The translations under genes and the position numbers were made by a program. From the NCBI GenBank assembly GCA_006937955.1, contig SSNP01000196.1, forward strand, positions 502,773 through 566,772: a DNA stretch of 64,000 nucleotides, given 5' to 3'. This stretch comes from Pachypanchax playfairii (taxonomy: Eukaryota; Chordata; Actinopteri; Cyprinodontiformes; Aplocheilidae). The notes under the pieces were generated by a model. The model was not told where the DNA came from and made no database searches. It was given only the letters and a program-made list of their open reading frames with translations. This document shows, piece after piece, positions 25,201 to 36,600 of the stretch; positions within the stretch are counted from its first letter, which is position 1, and each line of letters begins with the position of its first letter.

Positions 25201-28200
25201 TCTCGAAAGTCGTGTGCCACAAAGGTCTTAATTTTAAAAAACTTAACGAAAGAAGATGGCAGAAATGGATCACTTATCTCGAGCTAAAAACAAGACGCGC
25301 AGAAACGGACAATGCTAGAGTTTGCAGCGATCAATTTCTAAAAGGTTTAATAAAAGGTTTTAATAAATGTTCTAGTGTTTTGAACATTTACTTAGAAACA
25401 CATCTACAAAAATGGCAGATAAACAAGTTTTTCTCTGGCCACAAACCACGTTTTTATGGGGGATTCTGTGGATCTCTGTGAATGGTTGAACTACATTATA
25501 GAAATATATAGAGAGAAATTACTTAAAATCAAACAAATCTAATAGAAATTTGGATTCAAAAAGGCATAATAAAGTATTTACATGTAGATCCTAGCACATA
25601 AACACACTCGTTATTAGCATTAGCAATAGTATTATTATCACGAATTAAAAGTAGCACAACTCACGACTTACCCGTGCAAAAACAAGACGACAGCCATTTA
25701 AAGCTTCTCTGGATCCTAAATCGTTGACCCAAACTGATACAAAATAGTTGTAGGCTTCCAGGCTTTTGAAGGCTTTCATTTGATTTGCTGTGTAAAAAGA
25801 GGTATGCAGGACGAGAGTTTATGTTGATAGCTTCAATACAGGGTAAATCCTCCAGACTGTATTTAAAGTCCGATTTTTTATTCATAACCTAAATGAAGAT
25901 ATATTTTATCACGATATCGCGTCTGTGCTAGTCCATTTAAAGCCTTACTATAGTTGCTTTCCGACATCACGCTGTGTTGTTGTGGCCAAGTGAAACACTT
26001 CCTGACCCCCATTTGAGTTTCGCGCGGCTTCCGAGTCACGTGAGTGAAACCCAGCAATATAAATGTCCTGTATTTGTATAGAGCTTTTCTAGTCATTCAG
26101 ACCACTCAAAGCACTTTCACACTACAAGGTTTTGCATTCACCAATTCACACAACCCGATACGCAGATCGGGGGGCAACATGAAGCCGGGATCGATCCACC
26201 AACCTTCAAATTGGAGGACGACCGCTCTAACCACTGAGCCACAGCCGCCCCACACCATATAATCACCACATATCCCTGGGGCTTCCAGCTACTTGACCTG
26301 CAGACTCCACAGCACCAACCTCGCTGTGCTGGACTATTTATGGTATTAGGCAACCCAAAATGGTGCCCGCTGCTCTGCCAGCTATTGGCTGTTAGATCTA
26401 AACAAAATGCCAACGTCATGCCCATCAAAATTAATATTTTATATTTTACTTCAAATATAATTTTTAAAGGAAATTGTGTATTTTCATTCTACAACCCTCT
26501 AAAAACCCCATGGAGAGATTATTTTATTAAAAATATTGCTTTTTATGAAAATATTCCACATCGATATTTGAACTTGGGAGACCTCGGGTGTTATCGCCTC
26601 CTGAGTAGTTTGAGAGATTAAAACTGAAAGAGAAGTTGTTGACCTGTTTTCACACCCACTATGAAGGTAAGAACTGAGACCTCAGAAAAAAAAATTTAAT
26701 GGAAGGGCCTCTTTAAATGAACCCTTTTTGCCATGGATACAGCTGTCTGATGGGTCAGGAAGGCTTTTCTTATTAAAATCAATAATTGACTCTTTAGTTT
26801 TTGTCACGTTTAGGCAGATGAGGACAGAGCACAGCCAAATCCTGACACGGCTCCCTGTCAGAGTGACATTAGAAAATTCAGATCTTTGCTCCTAATCCTG
26901 AGTTTGATCATTATTAAAACTTGTCTGTGCCTTATTTTCATGCTTATTTGCTGATTAGACACATTTATGTGACAAAACGGACAAAATCTGTAAGGGGTGA
27001 GGAATACTTTTTCTTAGCACTGTATGTATTTTCTAGCTGCCAACATAGTGATCCAGACAGAGCCTGCAGCTGTATCCAACAGTCCTGCAAACAACGTGTC
27101 ACGTTTTACCATGGAGCAAGATAACAGGAAAAGGACACTGGGACCCGTCCCCACTGACGGACCTGCTGTTAAAAAACCCTGGATGGAGAAGTAAGATTTC
27201 ACAGATTGGATTGATACAGAAACCTTTTGTTCTTCACAGCACTCATGTATATTGCAAATATTTTATTATACTAACCCTCTGTGTACCCACCACCTGCAGA
27301 GGGAGCCATAGGGGTCGGGTGCGGAGAAGACTAGGTGGCACTGGGTGTGTGCCTGTGCGTCCCGGTCCGTGTGCACAGCCCCTGGCTGTTGGGACGTGGA
27401 ACGTCACCTCACTGGGGGGGGACAGAGCCTGAACTTGTGCGGGAGGTTGAGAAGTACTGGCTAGATATAGTTGGGCTCTGAAGGTGGGTGATTGGGAGGA
27501 ACGGCCTCCCCGATCTGAACCCAAGTGGTGTTCAGTTATTGGACTTCTGTGCCAGTCACAGTATGTCCATAATGGACACCATGTTCGAGCACAAGAGTGT
27601 CTATAAGTGCACATAGCACCAGGACACCCGGAGGTCGATGATCGACTTTGTCATCGTGTCATCTGACCTTCGGCCATGTGTCTTGGACACTTGGGTGAAA
27701 AGAGGGGCTGAGCTGTCAACTGATCATCCCCTGGTGGTGAGTTGGATCTGCTGGCAGGGGAGGAAGCCGGTCAGACCTGGCAGACCCACGCGTGTTATGA
27801 GGGTCTGCTGGGAATGCCTGGCAGAATCCTCTGTCAGGGGTGTTTTCAACTCCCACCTCCGGGAGAGCTTCTCTCAAATCCCGGGAGATGCTGGAGACAT
27901 GGAGTCTAAGTGGTCCATGTTCTCCTCCTCTATTGTCAGTGCGGCTGCTCTTAGCTGTGGTCGCAAGGTGTCTGGTGCCAGTCGTGGCAGCAACCCCCGA
28001 ATCAGGTGGTGGACACCGGAAGTAAGGGACACTGTCAGGCTGAAGGAGTCCCACTCGAATTTGTTTTTTTGTGGGACTTTGGAAGCAGCTGATGGGTCCG
28101 GCAGGACAAGCGCACCACAGCTTGTGTGGTCGCAGAGGCAAAAACCCGGGTCTGGGAGCAATTTGGCCATGGAGAATGACTCAGTCGGCCTCAAAGAAAT

Positions 28201-30549
28201 TCTGGTGAACCGTCTGATGCCTCAGGAGGGGGAAGCAGTGCTTCACTAACACTGTTTACAGTGCACGTGGAGAGCTGCTGACATCAACTGAGGATGTAGT
28301 TGGACCTTGGAAGGAATACTTTAAGGATCTCCTCTATCCCACCATCACATCTTCCGCTGAAGAGGCAGAGACTTGGGACTTGGAAGGGGACTCGCAGATC
28401 ACCCAAGCTGAAGTCACTGAGGCAGTTATAAAGCTCCTTGGTGGCAGGGCTCTGGGGGTTGGATGAGATCCATCCTGAGTACCTCAAGACCATGGATGTT
28501 GTAGGACTGTTTTGTTTGGCATGTCTCTGCAACATCGTGTGGAGGTCGGGGACAATGCCTCTAAATTGGCAGACCGGGGTGGTGGTCCCTCTGTTTAAGA
28601 AGGGGGACTGGAGGATGTGTTTCAATTACAGGGGGTTCACATTCCTCAGCCCTCCCCGTTAAGGTCTACTCCAGGGTACTGGAGAGGATAATTCGACCGA
28701 TTGTTGAACCTAGGATTCAGGAGGAGCAGTGTGGTTTTTGTCCTGGTCCTGGAACACTGGACCAGCGCTATACCCTCCATCGGGTGCTCAAGGGTTCGTG
28801 GGAGTTTGCCCAACCAGTCCACATATGCTTTGTGGATCTGGAGAAGGCATTTGACCGTGTGCCCTGGGACATCCTGTGGGGGGCTGCTCTGGGAGTATAG
28901 GGTTTGGGGCTCTTTACTATGGGCTGTCCTTTTCCTGTACAACTACAGCAGGAGCTTGGTTTGCATTGCCGGCAGTAAGTCATACCTGTTCCCAGTGCCT
29001 CAGGGTTGTCTCCACCAGTGCAGCCCTTTGTCACCGGGTCTGTTCATTACTTCTATGAAGAGAAATTCAAGGCGCAGCCAGGGGCCCGAGGGGGTCCGGT
29101 TCAGAGACCACAGGATCTTATCTCCGCTGTTTGCAAATGATGTTGTTCTTTTGGCCGCATTGAACCAGGACCTTCAACGTGGGCTGGAGCAGTTTGCAGC
29201 CGAATGTGAAGCGGCTGCATTGGGTCATGACCAAAAGGACGAGATCACAGGCGCACTGGTGGGATCTATGTCTCCCAGCTGGCCTGGGAGCACCTTGGGG
29301 TCCCCCCAGTTGAGTTGGAGGGGGTGTGCGCAGACAGGGAGGTCTGGGCATGTCTGCTCAGAATGCTGCGACCCAGCTTTACTATAAAAGCCACATTTTG
29401 GCTCAGTTGGGACAAACAGCCAAGGACCCTACTTGTACAAACTCAAACATAAGGGCAAAAAGCTTTAATCTAGAATTCTAAGGACTTTATTTTTTTTTAA
29501 TTTTCAATATCCTGCTGTTCTAGACCAAGCTTTGCCAACCAAGATAAGGGCACTTTCCCGAAGAGAAATCACTATGTGAACACAAAGCTGGAGGTGCGCA
29601 AGATCCCACGAGAGCTCAACAACATCACCAAACTCAACGAGCACTTCAGCAAGTTTGGAACCATTGTCAATATTCAGGTATTTTTGTCCCCAGAAGGACT
29701 TATTTGACGAGAATACAGCAAATGTTAAAGTAAAAGTATTATTGGAGGGTTTCTTTAAATCATTGTTGCAAATCAGAGCTCAAACAATAAAACCAAATGG
29801 AAATACAAGATTTGTTACCAGATCAAACGTGGAGGTTATTGGTGATTACTTGAAAACAAATCTTGAATGGGTTGTAGTTGTTTTTTAGATTAGATGTCAG
29901 GAATTTAAAACTGCTGAAGAATTTGTTTGAGTGCATACAGACAGCTGACCTGTACACTCTGCTCCCTGATCCAGGTCGTTTTTGGTGGAGACCCAGAGGC
30001 GGCATTGATCCAGTACACGAAGAACGAAGAGGCCAGACGAGCCATATCCAGTATTGAAGCTGTCTTCAACAACCGTTTCATTCGTGTGTATTGGCACCGT
30101 GAGCCCGCTGCCCACATGACAGGTGTTCAGGAGCAGGGCTCAGGGAGCCTGGCAGCTGGGTCGGCACCAAGTGCAGGGCTGCATCACAGCAACATGCATA
30201 TGGTTAGCCCAACCCATCCACAATCAAATCCTCGCCTCGCTTCGCTTTGCTTCACTTTTCTTTGCTTTGCTTTCCTTTCCTGTCTTTCCTTTGCTTTGCT
30301 TTGCTTTCCTGTATCTGTCTTATCGTGCTTTTTTTCCTTTTGGTTTAATCTTATTTTTCCTCTTTTTGTCTTTAAATGTCTCTGCAGGGAATCAAGCAAC
30401 ACAATCCAGCTGCTTATGTGTTGAATAAAACTGTATCCAAACATCACCCGAATCCATCAAAGACAGAGGGCTTGAATCTAGACTCTGATGCTGTCAATGT
30501 AGGTTTTATGTTTCTTCCAAAAAAAAAAATACAGACAATGTTGGGGATT

Positions 30550-30634
<85 letters not shown>

Positions 30635-33600
30635 GCATAACCAGTAGTACAGCTACAGTAATGCTTTAAGATCCATGCAGGTATCCTAATCTTTTTGTGG
30701 TCTTTCTTGATTTGTTTTTCTTCATTTGATTAAAGCCTTTCTGATAAAGGGAAGTCAGATTAGGTTGTAAATTTGTCTTTTTTATTTTCAGAGTATTTTT
30801 TTAGCCTTCAACATGCTACTACTAGTTTACGCTTAAAGAGGATTTCTTTAAAGTTGATTTTTAACATTGATTGATGAGCTTTTGACAACAAACATCAATT
30901 TGGAGATTTTCTGCTGTCAACCTTCATGACTTTTCTTTTTTCTGTGATGTTTAGGTGGTGCCTAACACCCAGAAGAGTTCTTACACTTCCACAGCCCTCA
31001 AGTCATCCTCAAAGAGCCTTGGGAAGACAGGAAAAGCACTGGAAGCACAGGAAGCTCTCAAGAAGAAACAGGCATATTTCTTAATTTTCTTACATTTTCT
31101 GGCTGCTGTAAGAAACATAAACCTGCAGTTAACCATTTGTGACTCTGTAGGCCTTCAAGTGGAATTTGTGGTTTATTTATTAAGTAAATTGTTGACTGAT
31201 ATAAAATAATGTGCTTTGTGTTTCTTTTTCCATCTAGGAGGCTTTAAAGCTCCAGCAAGACATGAGAAAAAAGAAGCAGGAAATGCTGAAAACACAAATC
31301 GAGTGCCAGAAAGTAAGACATTCACGCAGGCATCTTTTTTCAAGCGTGATGTTATCTTTTTACACAATCTCCCACCTCTTTTTGTTCTTCTTTCAGGCAC
31401 TGATCAACCGTCTGGAGAAGAATCGAAGTATGAAGCCTGAGGAGAGGGCCAACATCATGAAAACCTTGAAAGAGCTAACAGAGAAGATTACCCAGCTACA
31501 GAATGAAATGAACCCGGCTTCTCAGGCCTCGAGTGGCAAAACCAAACACAGCCAGCCCAAAACTAAAACTGATGTAAACTTACATCTTTCTAAACTCAGC
31601 TGACACTGTTGTGTCATCACTGTGCATATCATCTGAAAAGTCAATGTTTGGAGTTTTTATTTTATTTTTTTTTGTTTTAAATGATTTTATTCCCTCAGGC
31701 CCAGAAAGAGTTGCTGGATGCTGAGCTTGACTTTCACCAGAAGATAAGCTCTGGAGAGGACACAACAGACCTCAAGAGAAAACTGGGGCAGCTGCAGGTG
31801 GAGGTAAAACACACACTCACAAAATGATTAATTTGCTGTTAAAGGTTGACAAAACATTGGTGTTAAATGGGAAAAAGTGTTAACTACAAATCCAGTCAAC
31901 ACTAATCTATATTTCTCTAAACCAGGGGTCTCAAACTCCAGGCCTCGAGGGCCACTATCCTGCATGTTTTAGATGTTTCCCTGCTTCAACACACCTGATT
32001 CAAATGAACAAGTCGTTAACAGGCTTCTGCAGGACTTGTTGAAATACAGAGGATTTGAATCAGGTGTGTTGAAACAGGGAAACATCTAAAACATGCAGGA
32101 TAATGGCCCTCGAGGCCTGGAGTTTGAGACCCCTGCTCTAAACTGAGGTCAGTCAGTAAGTTGCACACAGCGAGTAGAAATTTTCAAAATTTGGACAAAT
32201 TGCTTCAGTTTACAATAAAGTGGTAACTTGGCTATGCCAGAACTATGCTTAGCCACACGTGTCCAGTCGGTGCTACGCATACATCTGTGATTGCTCCATC
32301 TAAAAGTGTCTGAAAAAAGGGTGGGCCATCTACTCTAATATTTTGAGCTGATTGGAGGATGCGCCAGAAAGTGCCCGCCTAACATGATTTGTCTTTAGCC
32401 AATCACAGTAAATCAAGCTCTTGCAAATCCAGTCGGGGGAAAAGCGCACACATCGTTACCATCAAGAAATGCACTAAGTGCTCACCTTTGCTCATTTTTC
32501 AACTAAGAAATCATCTCTAGTTCTCCTAAAACAGATTCAATAGCCGCTTTTATGTGTACATCCACCAGTGCAGCCATGTTTGTTTTGTTTTGCCTGGACA
32601 CTTGCTGCCAATCATACCTGAACACCCCCAAAGCACAAGGCAAACACATGATTGGTCTGACCCACCAGCGGAGTTGATTCAGATGGTTTAGTTGGAGCAG
32701 TACAAGATGGATTTTCATGGGTTTGGAAAACTCCAAATCTCGCGAGAATCCATCTTGCAGTGCAAGGTTATTTATGAATGAATGAATGAATTGAAGAAAG
32801 AAAGAAAGAAAGATTTATTGTCATTATACAAGTACAGAGCACAAGTACAACGAAAATCACTTTGGCAACATATTTTCACTCTCCTGAGGCAGCCACTGGG
32901 GGCACCAGATAAGATACACATGCATACATATACAGTGATCCCTCACTACTTCGCGGTTCGACTTTTGCAGAGTCACCACTTTGCGGATTTTTCAAAAATA
33001 TTCATCCAAAAATATAAAATTCTGAGCTTTTAACTGTTTGTTTACCTCCCCACACTTCCTCCGTGGTCGGTTGATGACTCAGCGCCTCTCAGCGCCTCTA
33101 TCTGAGGACGAGGCGCCTGCCTAAGAGCTGTAAAGCTCTCATTAGTACCTGTGCAGTCACATTGTCACCTTCATTGCACTGCACAGGTCCTTCATCATCA
33201 CCATCATCAGTCAACCAACGCAACGCTATCGTCATCACTGCACATGGAAGCGCCGCAATGCGGAGCAGTGCGATCAGCTTTTCTTCTGGTACCAGACATG
33301 TCTTTCTCCATGCCGGTTCACAAGCGCTTCTGCTCCTCTATTTATTCAGAGCTATTTTTTCACCATGGATAAGTAAATAACATAGTTAAGTAATTTGAGA
33401 GAGCTCTTTTTAATTACTCCTGCTACATCGTTCATCTTGAATTGACAACTCCTCTCTCACTCTGTCGCGAAAGAGTTTTTCCCTGTTTGTGTTTAGACAC
33501 CCAAAAACCCCACCCCCCTCAACGTAGTCATCCCACTCCGTTTTGCTGTGTTGTTTATTTTCATCTCTATAGTCTGTTTACATACACAAATATGATCACA

Positions 33601-36600
33601 TTTGTCAATCACACTATTTTATTTTAAAGAATTGCTTTTATTTTCAAAATTGACCAGATTGTCTCATGTATCTTGGTGTATCCCTACTTCTAATTTTCAC
33701 CTATAATTGGGGGGTCCGTAACCAATTAACCGCAATAAGTGAGAGATCACTGTCAGTGTTTCTCCTACATAGACTTTACCATGGCACTGCGCCATGGCTG
33801 CAAAATGCTTCCGGAAGCAGGAGCATTAGCGTCTCTGTTGTTTTACGTGAACACAGTAGCAGGCAGCAATGATGTGGGGCATTAGGACATAATTACTCCT
33901 CTTTAGTTTTAAGCCTGAAGGCAAGGTGAAGTTAGAGCAGCGCTGGTACAACTCGCAGCTCTAAACTATGCAAAGAGCTGCGGACATGGGAGTTGTGTGG
34001 CAAATGGTTGAGTTAATCCTTTTTGAAGAATCTAAAATTTTAAATGTTTCTGACTGTTTTAAAACCAAACTGCAAAATACTTAGTTAAACCTTTGACTTG
34101 ACATTTTGTTGCATGATTCTCTTTCTATTTTCTGTAACAGCTAACAAGTCAATTTTCCCATGTTTGTTAAAACCTTTTGTTCTGTGATCTCAAATCCATG
34201 AAATATTTTTAAATACTTTGAGCAGCTTTGAATAAGTGAGCATTAAATGAGTACATATGTAACCTCACTAAAAACATCTACAGAGATGAGCTAACAGTAT
34301 GATGAAGCATGGGTTGTCTCTTCTGTCCCTGCTGTTAAAAATGCACCCCCCTTCCAAAACCAAACCTCCTTCTGCATGTTAACCCGCAGCCACTTAAGCA
34401 AGCCCAAAGGAACAGCCACTAACGAAGCCAAGTCAGACTTAAATTCTTACACTGATGGAACAGCATCTCATTAAAGTTTGAGTTCCTGGTCCGTGTGAGG
34501 AAATCGCAGAATGACAATTAAAGGCAGCAAAGAGGCATCAGCAAATGGAGGAGAGAGTGTCTGTGAGGTAGTTTGGAAGTTAAAAAGTGAGATGTCCCCT
34601 TTTAAAAATGAAAGAGACAACTAATTGGGAAGGGGACAGAATGGCAGAGCAGGAACACAAACCTGAATATGAAGAGATGTTTGGCTTTTTTTAACCATCA
34701 AATTTTACATTTACTTGTTTAACATATTTAAAGCATGAATATATTAAGAACATCCAGGGTTCATTTTTTGGAGCATTTCAAAGAAGAACAACATTCAGGT
34801 TTTTTTTTTTTTTTTTTTAGGCAACAAGATTGGGTCTGATCAGGCCTCCGACTGGACGAGGCAGAGGGAAAATCACACCAGACCTCAGTGCGATGCACGG
34901 GGGCCGTGGCAGGAGCCGAAGCAGAGAAATGATGGCTCGGGGTGGAGTTGTGAACCGCATGGTGGTCGACCATCGACCTCGGGCTCTGGCTATATTAGGT
35001 GTCACACAGGAAGAGAAAGAAGAGCTAATGTTGCACTTTGTGGTGAGAATTTTCTTTGTGCGAAAGTTCTGAACATGGTGAATAAAAGGATGCAAAGTTG
35101 AAGTCTAACAAGACAAGACCCCCTAGTGCAGGGGTGGCCAACTCCAGGCCTCGAGAGCCACAATCCTGCACATTTTAGATGTTCCCCTGCTTCAACACAC
35201 CTGCTGCAAATAAACAGGTTGTTAAAAGGCTTGTACAGGACTTGCTGAGAGATTGCAGATTTGAATCAGGTGTGCTTAAGCAGGGTAACATCTAAAATGT
35301 GCAGGATTGTGGCTCTCGAGGCCTGGAATTGGCCACCCCTGCCCTAGTGGCTGGCTGCAGTGTAAGTTTTAAATCTCATCCTCTCCTTGGAAACAATTGG
35401 GACATTTTCATGATTAAAAATTTAAAAAATACACCTCAGATCATTTTTTTCAGTTTTTTCCTGATGTTGTCTTCTGTGGATTCACATAGTTTTAAACTCA
35501 CTACTGTAGCTTCAGCAATTATTTTTAAAGGTACAATATGTAAGAATTTTACAGTGAAATAATCACACAGCAGTCTGATGTCCCAGTGATGTTGAAAGTA
35601 AAGTTACATTAAAACATATTTCAATCTCAGCCGGCTGGGTTGTTGCCAGTTTTTATCATTTTAAAAACACTGCTATAGGACTGGAATATTGGAATTGTAC
35701 CCATTTAGGGGCAAAGTTCCTCCTTTCTTGCTTGTGATTGGCTAGGAGGGCTCTCACTTTGCTATGATTGGCTATTTTGGGGGTTGGAAGTCTCAACTTT
35801 TCTTTTTGATTGACTAGAAAGCCTCTCTAACAACTGCAAAACGTCATCACAAATTAGTGAGAGCAAACTTTCAGCTTGTTTATTTATAGTTTATTTCCAC
35901 CATCACCAGTCCATCCAATAAGTGTGTCCTGTCACATTTAAATTTAAGTTTATATTTTCATTGTCTATATAGATTGTGTTTAGATTAGTCATTGCAGTTT
36001 TGGAGTGTTTTGTGATGAAAATTTGAACTAATAACCGAGGTTGGGGGTTACCTGTTACAAATCAGTAACTTCATTTTCTTTTTTTTTTTTTTTTTGTAAT
36101 CAGTTACTTTAAGAATTTCTCTCAGTAAGGAAAAGAAAATCCTGACTGCAGCCTGCTTTTTGTCAGACCCTGTGGATGTATCAGTTTAGCCAAAGCGCTG
36201 GGATACGTTTGTACCCTGCTCCTGTATTTTACAGGATTTTACATGAGTTACATTATGATACACAATTCATGATTTTAACTGTAAAAAAACAACATAACAT
36301 ATTAATAATTGATTTGATATTTATTTTTTTCATAAGTGACTGAGGTATAAGAGGGATAATGCATGACAGGTGTTCAGCATCAGAAATTAATGGAGGATGC
36401 GGCGGGCTGGCAGAGCCGTGTTTTTTTGTTTTCCTCCACTGACAATATGGCTCCAAGCAGTATTTAAGCTACACAATGAATGATCTGGCACTCCTTCCAA
36501 ACACAAAAGCACCGGGAAGGGGAACATGTTTCTACATGGTGGGAAATGCACTCAGTCTGTCAATTAAGTTGCAGGTGCTGCAAACTGGCTTTTAATTTTT

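Noticed and set aside
25128..25330. A genuine THAP host gene
   Set aside because: Frame lies inside an inverted-repeat element, lacks the zinc-ligand His and has no downstream exons.
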